Shown: positions 17,770 through 27,500 of the stretch, one piece after another
Numbering within the stretch: position 1 is the stretch's first letter
Layout: each line of letters starts with the position of its first letter
Assembly (NCBI RefSeq): GCF_001439665.1
Contig: NZ_LMAK01000077.1
Location: 1 to 42,740 of the forward strand
Reading direction: 5' to 3'
Origin: Formosa algae
Lineage (GTDB): Bacteria > Bacteroidota > Bacteroidia > Flavobacteriales > Flavobacteriaceae
DNA: 42,740 nucleotides
The notes under the pieces: generated by a model
Told to the model about the DNA's origin: nothing
The model's input: the letters and a program-made list of their open reading frames with translations, nothing else
Database searches by the model: none
Program-made: the position numbers and the translations under genes

Positions 17770-19682
17770 TGCAGCATCCAGTAAAAATACTTGAACGCTA
17801 TTGGAATTTTACTGAATTTCGTCCGTTTCAAGAAGAAGCCATTCAGGCTGCTATAGACGGTGAAGATGTTTTTGTATTGATGCCCACTGGAGGCGGAAAA
17901 TCTATGTGTTTTCAAATTCCTGCATTAGCTAAAGATGGTATTTGTATTGTAATTTCGCCATTAGTGGCACTTATGAAAAACCAAGTGCAGGTGCTTCAAG
18001 ATAAAGGCATAAAAGCGATGGCACTTACTAGCGGACTTTCATACAGTCAGTTAGATACCATGTTAGATAACTGCATTTATGGAAAATATAAATTCTTATA
18101 TATTTCTCCAGAACGCCTACAACAAGAGCTTGTACAAGAACGTATTAGACAAATGAATGTAAACCTTATCGCTATAGATGAGGCGCATTGTATTTCGCAA
18201 TGGGGAAACGATTTTAGACCCGCTTATAAAAACATTACCACTTTACGCGAGTTACATCCAACAGTAAACTGTATGGCTTTAACAGCCTCGGCAACGCCTT
18301 TAGTGGTTGAAGATATAGTCTCTGAATTGGACTTTATTCAGCCTAAAGTATTTAAACAGTCGTTTTTTAGGCCTAATTTAGCCTATATGGTGTTTCATGA
18401 AGATGATAAATATTATAGGATAGAAACCATTTTAAAAAAATATACAGCATCTTCTATTATATATGTGCGCAGTCGGAAACTGACTCTAGAAATTGCTAAT
18501 TTTTTAGAATCTAAAGGTATAAAAGCTTCTTCATTCCATGGCGGATTAAGTAATCATGAAAAAGATGAACGTTTAAACGATTGGTTGGCTAACAAAATTC
18601 AGGTTATGGTAGCGACTAATGCGTTTGGGATGGGCATAGATAAACCCGATGTTAAAACCGTTATTCACTTAAATTTACCCGATAGTTTAGAAAGTTATTT
18701 TCAAGAAGCTGGACGTGCAGGACGAAATGGGGACAAAGCATTTGCTGTTATTTTAAAGAATAAAAGTGATGATTTGTTGGTTAAAAATCAGTTTTTAGAT
18801 GTTTTGCCTAACATCAGTTTTATAAAACAAGTCTACAGAAAATTATCAAATTATTGTCAGATTTCATACGGAGAAGGCGCTTTAACCACTCACGATTTTA
18901 ATTTCAATCAGTTTTGTAAAGCATATAAGTTTAATGGAATATTGGCTTTTAATGCGCTTCAAATATTAGATAGAACGAGTATTATTACACTTTCTAAGCA
19001 ATTTCAAAATAAAACTCTGGTACAGTTTGTTGTATCTAATAAATCGTTATTTCATTATTTAGATACTCATAATGAATTACAACTTATAGTAAAATCGTTA
19101 CTAAGAACCTATGGCGGTATTTTTGAACATGCTACTAAAATAAACACCACTTTGGTTTCAGACAAAGCGTCTATACAAGAGCATGTGCTTTTACGTGCTT
19201 TAGAGACTTTAGCAAAAGATGAAATTATTACCTTACAGCAAACCAAAACAGATGCTCAAGTGACGTTTTTAGAACCTCGAGAAGACGATAAAACAATAAA
19301 TAGAATAGCGTCTATTATAGAGCAACAAAATAATTTAAAACAAAAGCAAGTACAAAGTGTTTTAGATTATGTGAATAATGATAGTGTTTGTAAAACGGTT
19401 CAATTATTAAACTACTTTGGAGAAAAAGAGGCCAAACCTTGTGGGGTGTGTTCGGTTTGTATTGGAGCTGTAAAACCATCTAAGTCACCAAAGACAGTAG
19501 ATTTTACATCCATAAGAAAACAAATCATCACACATTTAGAGCACGGGCATTTATCCTCTAGAGATTTAGCAAATGCCGTACATTGTACAGAAGCAGATGT
19601 ATTAAGTGTGCTTAAATTATTATTAGAACATCAAATTGTCGCAGTTACAAAAACAAATACATATAAATTATATCACACTTAA
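17769..19682 (+). CDS. recQ: ATP-dependent DNA helicase RecQ
   Basis: A 637-residue 3'-5' superfamily 2 helicase used in recombination and replication repair. Helicase motifs are in order: PTGGGKS (residues 40-45, Lys44), DEAH around 137 in IAIDEAHCISQWG, ALTASATP, then motif VI 'QEAGRAGRNG' near 315. The RQC zinc site follows at about 540-565 (CKTVQLLNYFG then CGVCSVC). After it comes a winged-helix segment (LSSRDLANAVHCTEADVLSVL). It lacks a recognisable HRDC domain, as is common in shorter RecQ forms. It is coupled to the upstream ATPase gene and followed 42 bp later by fmt. Confidence 0.96.
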   Translation: MQHPVKILERYWNFTEFRPFQEEAIQAAIDGEDVFVLMPTGGGKSMCFQIPALAKDGICIVISPLVALMKNQVQVLQDKGIKAMALTSGLSYSQLDTMLDNCIYGKYKFLYISPERLQQELVQERIRQMNVNLIAIDEAHCISQWGNDFRPAYKNITTLRELHPTVNCMALTASATPLVVEDIVSELDFIQPKVFKQSFFRPNLAYMVFHEDDKYYRIETILKKYTASSIIYVRSRKLTLEIANFLESKGIKASSFHGGLSNHEKDERLNDWLANKIQVMVATNAFGMGIDKPDVKTVIHLNLPDSLESYFQEAGRAGRNGDKAFAVILKNKSDDLLVKNQFLDVLPNISFIKQVYRKLSNYCQISYGEGALTTHDFNFNQFCKAYKFNGILAFNALQILDRTSIITLSKQFQNKTLVQFVVSNKSLFHYLDTHNELQLIVKSLLRTYGGIFEHATKINTTLVSDKASIQEHVLLRALETLAKDEIITLQQTKTDAQVTFLEPREDDKTINRIASIIEQQNNLKQKQVQSVLDYVNNDSVCKTVQLLNYFGEKEAKPCGVCSVCIGAVKPSKSPKTVDFTSIRKQIITHLEHGHLSSRDLANAVHCTEADVLSVLKLLLEHQIVAVTKTNTYKLYHT

Positions 19683-19724
19683 AATTTAGTTTTAAGCAGA
19701 TGTTATTTCAAAATATATAACAAA

Positions 19725-20672
19725 ATGAAAACATTAAACATTGTATTCATGGGAACGCCAGATTTTGCTGTTTCCACTTTAAAAACATTAGTAGAGCATA
19801 ACTATAATATTGTCGGGGTTATTACAGCTCCAGATAAACCTGCAGGTCGCGGACGAAAATTAAACGAAAGTGCGGTAAAGCAATATGCAGTGTCTCAAGA
19901 TTTAAAAGTGTTGCAACCTACAAATTTAAAAGATGAAGCTTTTTTGGCTGAGTTGAAAGCATTGAATGCCAATTTAAATATTGTTGTGGCATTTAGAATG
20001 TTGCCAAAGGTGGTTTGGAACATGCCAGAATTGGGAACGTTTAATTTACATGCATCATTACTTCCAAATTACAGAGGTGCTGCGCCTATTAATTGGGCAA
20101 TAATTAATGGAGAAACTAAAACGGGAGTCTCTACATTCTTTATAGATGAAGAAATTGATACAGGAGAAATGATTCTGCAAGAAGAAATTGAAATTGAAGC
20201 GAACGAAAATGCTGGACAATTACACGATAAGTTAATGCATTTAGGAAGCGAATTGGTTTTAAAAACGGTAAAGCAAATTGAAGCAGAAGCGGTTAAAACC
20301 TCACCTCAAATTGAAAATTCTGATTTAAAAACAGCTTATAAATTAAATAGGGATAATTGTAAAATAGATTGGTCAGCAGATATACAGGCCATTCATAATA
20401 AAATCCGTGGTTTAAGTCCATATCCTGCAGCATGGTGTGTGTTACAAAACGGAGATGATGCTTTAGATGTTAAAATTTATGAGGCGACTATGGAATTAGA
20501 ATCTCATGAATTTGAAACTGGAACGATTCAGAATACTAAAAAAGAAATTAAGGTAGCTGTTAAGGGCGGATTTATAAATATTCATTTTATGAAACTTCCA
20601 GGAAAGCGAAATATGCAAGCAAAAGACCTATTAAATGGTTACGAATTTAAAAGTGAAGCAAAAATGCTGTAA
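19725..20672 (+). CDS. fmt: Methionyl-tRNA formyltransferase
   Basis: A 315-residue enzyme that formylates initiator Met-tRNA using 10-formyl-THF. The N-terminal domain starts VFMGTPDFAV and has the catalytic signature FNLHASLLPNYRGAAPINWA (Asn and His) and EIDTGEM (Asp). The C-terminal OB-like tRNA-binding domain starts near residue 205 (DWSADIQAIHNKIRGLSPYPAAW). Length and motifs are standard. It is probably read through from recQ across a 42-bp gap, with no terminator between them. Confidence 0.97.
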   Translation: MKTLNIVFMGTPDFAVSTLKTLVEHNYNIVGVITAPDKPAGRGRKLNESAVKQYAVSQDLKVLQPTNLKDEAFLAELKALNANLNIVVAFRMLPKVVWNMPELGTFNLHASLLPNYRGAAPINWAIINGETKTGVSTFFIDEEIDTGEMILQEEIEIEANENAGQLHDKLMHLGSELVLKTVKQIEAEAVKTSPQIENSDLKTAYKLNRDNCKIDWSADIQAIHNKIRGLSPYPAAWCVLQNGDDALDVKIYEATMELESHEFETGTIQNTKKEIKVAVKGGFINIHFMKLPGKRNMQAKDLLNGYEFKSEAKML

Positions 20673-20720
20673 ACCCGTATCATAGCTCATTTTTGGAATA
20701 AATCGATGAAATGCACATTC

Positions 20721-20763
20721 GTTATTAACAAAAGTTCGAAGTTATTAACAAATACGCGTATTT
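20721..20763. promoter_or_regulatory. Paired GTTATTAACA repeats and a 14-bp palindrome upstream of the HU promoter
   Basis: GTTATTAACA occurs at 20721 and again at 20741, exactly 20 bp apart, and its first nine bases form a small palindrome. Directly after the second copy is the perfect palindrome AAATACGCGTATTT (20750-20763), ending 13 bp before the -33 element. Two full helical turns of spacing suggest one protein binding cooperatively. Function is inferred from position. Confidence 0.4.
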
Positions 20764-20776
20764 CCCTTGCTATTAC

Positions 20777-20806
20777 TTGCTCGGTTGACTAATAGGTATA
20801 AATTTG
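20777..20806 (+). promoter_or_regulatory. Bacteroidota-type promoter for the HU gene
   Basis: TTG at 20777-20779, a 19-base spacer, then TAAATTTG at 20799-20806. Transcription should begin near 20813, leaving a ~45-base leader before the ATG at 20860. Confidence 0.8.
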
Positions 20807-20859
20807 TATTGGATTTAAAAGTTTAACCAACGATTTATTAATTAATTAAATTTAAAATT

Positions 20860-21132
20860 ATGAACAAAACAGATTTAATCGATGCAATGGCAGAACAAGC
20901 AGGAATTTCAAAAGCTGCAGCTAAAAAAGCATTAGAATGTGCACTTACTGAAATAGGAGGAGCTTTAAAAGAAGGAAAAAGAGTATCTTTAGTAGGATTT
21001 GGTTCTTTTTCAGTGTCTGAAAGAGCAGCAAGAGAAGGAAGAAACCCTCAAACAGGAAAAACAATCCAAATTGCAGCTAAAAATGTAGTAAAGTTTAAAG
21101 CTGGATCTGAATTATCAGGTGCTGTAAACTAA
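20860..21132 (+). CDS. hup: HU family DNA-binding protein
   Basis: A 90-residue nucleoid protein that bends DNA as a dimer. The helical N-terminus (MNKTDLIDAMAEQAGISKAA) is followed by SLVGFGSFSV and the beta-arm motif RNPQTGKTI, whose Pro intercalates into DNA in studied HU proteins. Length and charge are typical. It has its own promoter and terminator, so it is a single-gene unit. Confidence 0.97.
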   Translation: MNKTDLIDAMAEQAGISKAAAKKALECALTEIGGALKEGKRVSLVGFGSFSVSERAAREGRNPQTGKTIQIAAKNVVKFKAGSELSGAVN

Positions 21133-21156
21133 TCATTTACTCCATACATATTATTT

Positions 21157-21185
21157 AAAGCCTTCTATTTTAGAAGGCTTTTTTT
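21157..21185 (+). terminator. Intrinsic terminator of the HU gene
   Basis: AAAGCCTTCTA (21157-21167) pairs with TAGAAGGCTTT (21171-21181) around TTT, followed by a T-run to 21185. Confidence 0.9.
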
Positions 21186-21255
21186 ATTATATTTTCATCA
21201 AATATTGGATTTTAACAAAAATAATATTAGATTTAGTTATAAATTCCTATGAAAT

Positions 21256-21816
21256 ATGATTACAATTAAACCAAAAAAAGGTAGTTTGTTAATCGCAGAA
21301 CCATCAATTATAGGAGATGTATCTTTTAATCGATCAATAGTTCTACTAGCAGATTACACCAATGAAGGTTCTATAGGTTTTATTTTAAATAAACCTTTGG
21401 ATTATACAATTAAAGACCTAATTCCTGAAATTGACGCTAACTTTAAAGTTTACAACGGGGGACCTGTAGAGCAGGATAATTTGTACTTTATACATAAAGT
21501 ACCAGATTTAATTCCAGACAGTATTGAGATTTCTTTAGGTATTTTCTGGGGAGGCGATTTTAATGTCGTGGCAGATCTTATTGCTAATAACCAAATTGAA
21601 GAAAAAGATATTAGATTTTTCTTAGGGTATTCTGGATGGGACAGCAATCAGTTAGACGAAGAATTAAGTGTTAACTCTTGGGTTGTTACCGAAAATGTAT
21701 ACCAAAATACGATTATAGAGAAAAATTACGAATCGTTTTGGAAAGAAAAAATGCTAGAGTTTGGTGGCGAATATAGTATTTGGTCTAATGCACCCGAAAA
21801 CCCTAGTTATAATTAA
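21256..21816 (+). CDS. YqgE/AlgH family protein
   Basis: A 186-residue protein matching the YqgE/AlgH fold: KGSLLIAEPSIIGDVSFNRSIVLLADYTNEGSIGFILNK at the start, then YNGGPVEQDNLYFIH and the FFLGYSGWDSNQLDEEL signature. AlgH was linked to alginate regulation in Pseudomonas, but the molecular function of the family is unproven. It is cytoplasmic by sequence. Its stop codon overlaps the stop of the convergent aminotransferase gene by four bases, with no terminator between them. Confidence 0.93.
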   Translation: MITIKPKKGSLLIAEPSIIGDVSFNRSIVLLADYTNEGSIGFILNKPLDYTIKDLIPEIDANFKVYNGGPVEQDNLYFIHKVPDLIPDSIEISLGIFWGGDFNVVADLIANNQIEEKDIRFFLGYSGWDSNQLDEELSVNSWVVTENVYQNTIIEKNYESFWKEKMLEFGGEYSIWSNAPENPSYN

Positions 21817-22655
21817 TTTAATCTCATTTTTACATTCAATTTCTGAATCAGTGATTTAGAAACCGTATTCGTAAAATTCTTTTTACGATATTTTGTTACG
21901 GGTTGTATTCCCACAATAGTATTACTTATAAAAATTTCGTCTGCTTTTTGCAATTCAAATGCAGATATAGATGCCTCTACAAGCTCATATTCAGGCATAG
22001 TTTTAATAATGCCCAAAAGTTGTGTGCGCATTACACCTTTTAAACAACCGTCGCTTAAAGGGGCTGTTTTAATCGTATTTCCTTTTACAACAAATACATT
22101 CCCATTTAATGCTTCAATTACATTTTTGTTGGTGTTTAATGTTAAACAATTTTGTAAATTATTTTCTTTCGCAAAAATGCTTCCTACAACATGTAACGCT
22201 TTGTTATTGGTCTTTAAGGTAGACAATAGGCTAGGAGAGATGTAATAATCTTTAAATAAATCAACTTCGTAAGTGGCTTCAGAAATCATGTAGAAATCGT
22301 CTGCCAAAGGTTTAACATCTATAATAAAAGAGATATCGTTTGTTTCTGGTAAATATAGTCCGCCTTCGTTTCTGTAAACTGTAAGTTTTACACGTGCAGA
22401 AGCTGCAGCTAAATGATTTGCTTCAAGCGTATTTTTAATTTCATCTTCAAGAAACTCCATGTTAAAGTGCATAGGGATTTCCATACGTAAAATACGCATA
22501 GATGCCATTAAACGGAAATAGTGATCTTCCCAAAATAGAATTTTTCCGTATGAGGTTTTAATGGTTTCAAATAAGGCATCACCATAAGCAAAACCTCTAT
22601 TGTTAGACTTTAAAACTGTATTGTTCTCTTGAATTGTACCGTTAAAATTAATCAT
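21813..22655 (-). CDS. Aminotransferase class IV (PLP-dependent)
   Basis: A 280-residue fold-type IV PLP enzyme, the group containing branched-chain aminotransferase, D-amino-acid aminotransferase and aminodeoxychorismate lyase (PabC). Seen are NNRGFAYGDALFETIKTSYG at the start, LKTNNKA with the likely PLP Lys, and VIEALNGNVFVVKGNTIKTAPLSDGCLKGVMR near 195-225. The specific reaction cannot be fixed from motifs; a PabC-like role is possible. The ATG at 22655 is preferred to an in-frame TTG at 22682, because the nine codons between are a terminator hairpin and the family starts at MINFNG. Confidence 0.88.
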   Translation of the reverse strand: MINFNGTIQENNTVLKSNNRGFAYGDALFETIKTSYGKILFWEDHYFRLMASMRILRMEIPMHFNMEFLEDEIKNTLEANHLAAASARVKLTVYRNEGGLYLPETNDISFIIDVKPLADDFYMISEATYEVDLFKDYYISPSLLSTLKTNNKALHVVGSIFAKENNLQNCLTLNTNKNVIEALNGNVFVVKGNTIKTAPLSDGCLKGVMRTQLLGIIKTMPEYELVEASISAFELQKADEIFISNTIVGIQPVTKYRKKNFTNTVSKSLIQKLNVKMRLN

Positions 22656-22681
22656 AAAAAATGCCCGAATAGTTTCGGGCA
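22656..22681 (-). terminator. Intrinsic terminator whose T-run touches the aminotransferase ATG
   Basis: On the minus strand TGCCCGAA (22681-22674) pairs with TTCGGGCA (22669-22662) around a four-base loop, then six T (22661-22656), then at once the ATG of the next gene at 22655. It can end transcription of the START-like gene (stop at 22710). Confidence 0.8.
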
Positions 22682-22709
22682 AATATACTTTAAAATATAT
22701 AAAAAACGT

Positions 22710-23096
22710 TTATGCTGAGCCTAAGACATGCTTTAAATCTGAAATTTGATTTTCCCAAAGCATTTTAGTTTCGCTAACTTCATCTTCATCAGAAAAGTCT
22801 ACAATTATAAGTGACACATCCTTAGTGATTTCGTCTACTTGAATACGAAGTTCGAAGAAATAAGGTTCGTCTTCGTCATGTAACCATTTGAATTTAATAC
22901 GTTCACCACTTTTTTTACTTAATACTTTAGCTTGTTCTTCTGCACCGTCCCAAATAAATTTATAAAGTTCACCTCTAGAATTTACATTGTCAGCAAACCA
23001 TTCAGATAATCCAGAAGGAGTAGAAATATATTGGTATAATAGGGCTGGAGAGGCGTGAATTGGGAATTCAAGTTCAAATTTTATTTTATCTTCCAT
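22710..23096 (-). CDS. START-like (SRPBCC/AHSA1-type) domain protein
   Basis: A 128-residue single-domain protein of the helix-grip fold: KFELEFPIHASPALLYQYISTPSGLSEWFADNV is the usual SRPBCC opening, followed by YKFIWDGAEEQAKV and a long C-terminal helix (ETKMLWENQISDLKHVLG). The fold has a hydrophobic pocket for lipids or other apolar ligands; here the ligand is unknown. It is cytoplasmic. A terminator separates it from the downstream aminotransferase gene. Confidence 0.88.
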   Translation of the reverse strand: MEDKIKFELEFPIHASPALLYQYISTPSGLSEWFADNVNSRGELYKFIWDGAEEQAKVLSKKSGERIKFKWLHDEDEPYFFELRIQVDEITKDVSLIIVDFSDEDEVSETKMLWENQISDLKHVLGSA

Positions 23097-23188
23097 GTGT
23101 TAATTCAAAAATTATTGGGCTCAATATATACATTAATTAGATACTTTCTTGATAAATTAAATAAAAAATAACTTTTATTAAAAAATGT

Positions 23189-23218
23189 TTGTACATATTG
23201 AAAATGTTGTTATATTTG
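23189..23218 (+). promoter_or_regulatory. Bacteroidota-type promoter of the tRNA-Met gene
   Basis: TTG at 23189-23191, a 19-base spacer and TATATTTG at 23211-23218. The predicted start is about 8 bases before the mature tRNA, as expected for a stable RNA. Confidence 0.85.
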
Positions 23219-23232
23219 CACCCTCAAAATAT

Positions 23233-23306
23233 GGCGAGGTAGCTCAGTTGGTTAGAGCGTTGGATTCATAACCCAGAGGTCACGAGTTCAAATCTCGTTC
23301 TCGCTA
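23233..23306 (+). tRNA. tRNA-Met (anticodon CAT)
   Basis: A full 74-base cloverleaf. The acceptor GGCGAGG pairs with TCTCGCT (ending in G-U pairs), the D-stem is GCTC/GAGC, the anticodon loop TTCATAA has CAT at 34-36, the T-arm is ACGAG-TTCAAAT-CTCGT, and the discriminator is A. The CCA tail is not encoded. The G1-U72 pair and the lack of three G-C pairs at the base of the anticodon stem argue against the initiator form. Elongator Met is most likely, although an Ile tRNA with lysidine at C34 cannot be ruled out by reading alone. Confidence 0.93.
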
Positions 23307-23316
23307 CTAGAATTAT

Positions 23317-23350
23317 AATAGGCTTCACAGAAATGTGAAGCCTATTTTGT
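23317..23350 (+). terminator. Intrinsic terminator of the tRNA gene
   Basis: AATAGGCTTCACA (23317-23329) pairs perfectly with TGTGAAGCCTATT (23334-23346) around GAAA, followed by T-rich sequence. Confidence 0.9.
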
Positions 23351-23743
23351 TTGTGTATAATAGAGTGAATAAAATGAAATTAGTATTGCTTTTGCATGCT
23401 TATTTATTTTGATTTTAATAGGCATGATTTGAGGTTAATAATTTATCAAAAAAATGAGGGAGTTCGCACAGTTAAACGATATAACAAGGCTAGGTTCCCG
23501 CTTCTGCTACTTTTGGAGATTAGTTGTTGGCTTAATAGCCACAGACAGATCTTATTATAAATGTTCCAAAATCAAGTGTGATTGTAGCAATAAGACCTAC
23601 TAACTATGCTTATAGGTTAAGTTATAAAACTCCAATTTTTAGAATTATGTAACTTACTTTATCACTAAAACGTAAGTATTGAAACTATAATTTAATACCT
23701 GTTTTTGATTAGAGACAGTAAAGTAGTTTTGTAATCCGTTTAA
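23351..23743. other. Intergenic region with no recognised feature
   Basis: About 390 bp without a credible reading frame. One pair of imperfect inverted segments around CTTATTA (near 23553) and AATAAGACCT (near 23591) is too loose to interpret. Confidence 0.5.
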
Positions 23744-24193
23744 TTAATTATTTACAATAAATTTGTCGAATAATACTATTTTTTTATTACAATAAGATTC
23801 TAAATAATCTAGGCTATGACGTAGTGTTGATACCAATCTATCGAAGGAATTTGGTTTCACTAAATAGAGATTCGCGCCATTATTTTGTAATTGATCTATC
23901 ACTGAACTATCTATAGTACTAGAGTAAATAAAAATAGGAATATTTTGAAGTTTTATTTCGTTCTTGATGTCACTTAAACACTCTATGCCATTCATCAATG
24001 GCATGTTTAGATCTAAATAAATGGCTTGTGGAAGCGGATTGTTTTCATTTAAAAGATTGTCCATTAAAGTCACCCCATTGTCAAAACTAATGACATTTAT
24101 ATCGGAAATGATAGTATCAAAAGCCTCTTGAAAAAACGTGCGGTCAGTTTCATCATCATCAGCTAAATATAGTAACAATTGTTCCTGAAACAT
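23744..24193 (-). CDS. Receiver-only (CheY/Rcp1-like) response regulator
   Basis: A 149-residue single receiver domain. The acidic pocket is ADDDETD near residue 11, the phosphoacceptor Asp lies in YLDLNMPLMNG near 60, the switch residues are in IFIYSSTID, and the conserved Lys is in LVKPNS. There is no DNA-binding or enzymatic output domain, so it must signal through another protein. It lies 11 bp after the lmo0937-type gene on the same strand and downstream of the large PAS kinase. It shares its layout and many residues with the regulator at 29069 on the other side of that kinase. Confidence 0.92.
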   Translation of the reverse strand: MFQEQLLLYLADDDETDRTFFQEAFDTIISDINVISFDNGVTLMDNLLNENNPLPQAIYLDLNMPLMNGIECLSDIKNEIKLQNIPIFIYSSTIDSSVIDQLQNNGANLYLVKPNSFDRLVSTLRHSLDYLESYCNKKIVLFDKFIVNN

Positions 24194-24204
24194 AGCTATT
24201 AAAT

Positions 24205-24372
<168 letters not shown>

Positions 24373-24509
24373 TCAAGTTTTTAAATTAATATAACACACA
24401 CATTTTGGATGTTACATTACAAATCTAAATGGAATTAAATTTTCTATTTAATCCATATGATGGGTTTTATTAACTCAATCCATTACATCCCAAAATAAAC
24501 GTGTTTTTA

Positions 24510-24528
24510 ATAAGTAAATACTACTTAT
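24510..24528. promoter_or_regulatory. Inverted repeat upstream of the lmo0937-type gene
   Basis: ATAAGTA and TACTTAT flank five bases. On the minus strand it lies about 140 bp upstream of the lmo0937-type ATG and 40 bp after the kinase stop. It shares the 13-mer AGTAGTATTTACT with the site at 9876-9888. A regulatory role is a guess. Confidence 0.3.
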
Positions 24529-24566
24529 CTTTTTATTAGATATTGCAATACTTTAAATAAGCAGTT

Positions 24567-27500
24567 TTATGCAGGTATATAAATATCAAATCTAGCGCCT
24601 TGTCCTAATACTCCAGTGGCTGTAATGATACCATTATGATTATCTACAATTTTTTTAACAATTGCAAGGCCTATACCTGTACCGCTATATTGTTCTTTGC
24701 CGTGTAAACGTTGAAAAACTTCAAATATCTTACTACTGTATTCTGGATCGAAACCAATACCGTTATCTGAAAAAATAATATGGCAATATTTTTTTCTTGG
24801 CAATTTCATTTCAATTTTCAGCTTTTTTGCTTTTACAACTTCACAGCTTATACTTAATTGAGGAGGTGTATCCTTTTTAGAAAACTTAAGAGAATTACTT
24901 ACGAGATTCAATATTAACTGTCTGAATTGAAAATGGATTACTTTTATGTCACACACTTGCCCCAAGTTAAATGTGGCATTTTTAAGTTTCAGATCTTCTT
25001 TCAAATTTTCTTCGACTTCTTCAATAATAGATTTTAGGTTTACCGTCTCGAATTTGCTGTCTTTAATATCTGTACGAGAATACAAAAGTAAATCTTGAAT
25101 CAGCGTTTGCATCCGATGAGCTGATTTTTGCATCCGATGAAATTTATCTTTTACATGGTCTGAGAGATATTGCTCTTCTCTGTCCATTATCTGAGAGGCC
25201 AAGATTTGAATTTTACGTAAAGGTTCTTGTAAATCGTGGCTAGAAATATAGGCGAATGATTGTAGCTCTTTATTCATTTTTTCTAGAGCTGAGTTTTTCT
25301 CGTTGAGCTCTTTTGTTCTTTGAAATACCTGATATTCAAGTTCATTTGTGAACATTTTTTGATCTTGGATATCTGTACTCGTACCTACCCACATTGTTAT
25401 TTCGCCTTCTTTATCTCTTTGTGGTATGGCGCGACTTAACTGCCATCTGTATGTTCCGTCATATCGTCTAAAGCGATGTTCAAACAAATAATCTGTGCCA
25501 GTATTAATTGCATTTAACCAAGCTTTAATATTTTCTTCTTGGTCATCTGGATGGATAATTTGTAACCAATTAGAATTAATCTGTTCTGGTGTTAAGCCTG
25601 TATAGTCAAATACGGATTGATTAAAATAATTTACTAGCCCTTTTGCATCGGCAGTCCATATGTGTTGAGGCATGGAATCTGCGAGTAATCTAAATTTAAG
25701 TTCACTTTCACTAAGTGCTTGCTGATGCTGTTTTTCTTTAGTAATATCACGTAATGTTCCAAATTTTTTAATAGGTCTTTTCTGGTCATCATAAAACACT
25801 TTTCCTTGGGTTCTAATCCAACAGAAGGAATGGTCTGGTTTTATTAGCCGAGCTTCGTAAATGTAAATCCCAGTGATTAAGGCCTCTTCAAATGCCTTTT
25901 CGACGACAGCATGTAAATCTTCAGGATGTATCTGATCGCGCATTTGTTGGTGGGTAAGTTTGGTAGACTCGTCATGTCCGAAAATGACAGACAATCTCGG
26001 TGAATGGATTATATTACGGGTGTTTAAATCTAATTCCCATGTCGCCAGATTGGTCGCTTCGGCTGCTAAACGGGATCGTGCTTCTGCTTCCTCAACCTTT
26101 TGGCGTGCTTCCACTTTGTCGGTTACGTCGTTTACAGTAATCATTATACCAGATGTTTCTCCATCAGGCTCTAACAATGCTTTGTATTCAAAATCGAAAT
26201 AAATTCTTCTCATACCATCATCTCCCATAACGAAGGCCATAGATTCTTTTTCGGTATGGGAAATACCTAAATTATAAACGGTGTTCAATAATTCTGGGTA
26301 TTTTTGTGCTTTCAATTCTGGAAAGACATCTAAAATAGATCGTCCAATAAGGTCCTTTTCTTTTTTGCGCCATACGTTTTCAAACATGGCAATGTTAGCC
26401 GATTCTATAATATGATATTTTCCTTTTAATATAGTCATTGGAATAGGAGATTGCATGACCATATTTCTAAAATGCCTTTCACTTTCTTCAAGCAAATGTT
26501 TGGCTTTTACAGTCGATGTAACTTCTGTTGCGACAACCATAATACCAGAAATTCCGCCGTTTTCTTCTTTTAGAGGATGATAAATCAAATTGAAATACAC
26601 ATCTTCCATTTTTCCATTACGCTTTAAAGACACAAGCAACTCAGAAGAATAAAATGGATTACCTGTTTGTATGGTTTCAGCAAATAAAGGGGCGACCAAA
26701 TCTTCTACTTCTGGTAGTGTTTCGAAAAGGGGTTTGCCAATAAATTCCGCTTCTGTTTTGTCTACAAGTAATAAATAATTTTGATTGGCCATTTCGGCAT
26801 TAAAATCTGGGCCTCTAAAAATGGCTATACCTAAAGGGGCTTGTTCCACAGAATTTCGGAACCGCTTTTCACTTTCTTCTATCTTTAGTTTCGCAAGGTT
26901 AAGTTCTGTAACCTCTGCCGCTGTATTCATAACACCATATACATTTCCGTCGGCATCAAATAAAGGTGTGAAGCTATAATTATAATAATAGGATTTTAAA
27001 ACGCCATTTGTATCTAAATCAATACGCTTATTCTTTACATGAAAGGCTTTACCTGTATTAAGGACCTCTTGTAGTTGCTCAAAAATATGTTGATTTTCGA
27101 ATTCAGGTAAAATATCAGTATATAATTTACCAACAACATCATTGCCTTTCCCCCAAGCATCCATTATGGATTGATTAGCAAAAGTGATACGTAGTTCTTT
27201 ACCTGTGTAAACCCCAATAGGAAATGGAGTGTTTTCCACTAATGCCCTAACACTTTGCTCGCTTTCTTCAATTATCTTTCTGGCTTCTACTTGGTTGGTT
27301 ACATCCACTCCTATAGCCATAACACCATTTATTTTTCCATCGCCGTCATATAATGCTTCATAAGAAAAACTAATATAAACCGTTTCCAATTTTCCATTTC
27401 TCATTATTTCAACAGGCAGTTCATCAATATTAAATCGTTCACCAGTGGTTCTTACCCCATCAAGAAACTCCATAATTCCCTGCGATTTAAGTTCGGGCAT

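Noticed and set aside
22656-22682. TTG start at 22682 for the aminotransferase
   Set aside because: The extra nine codons are exactly the terminator stem and T-run of the upstream gene. The ATG at 22655 fits the family start.
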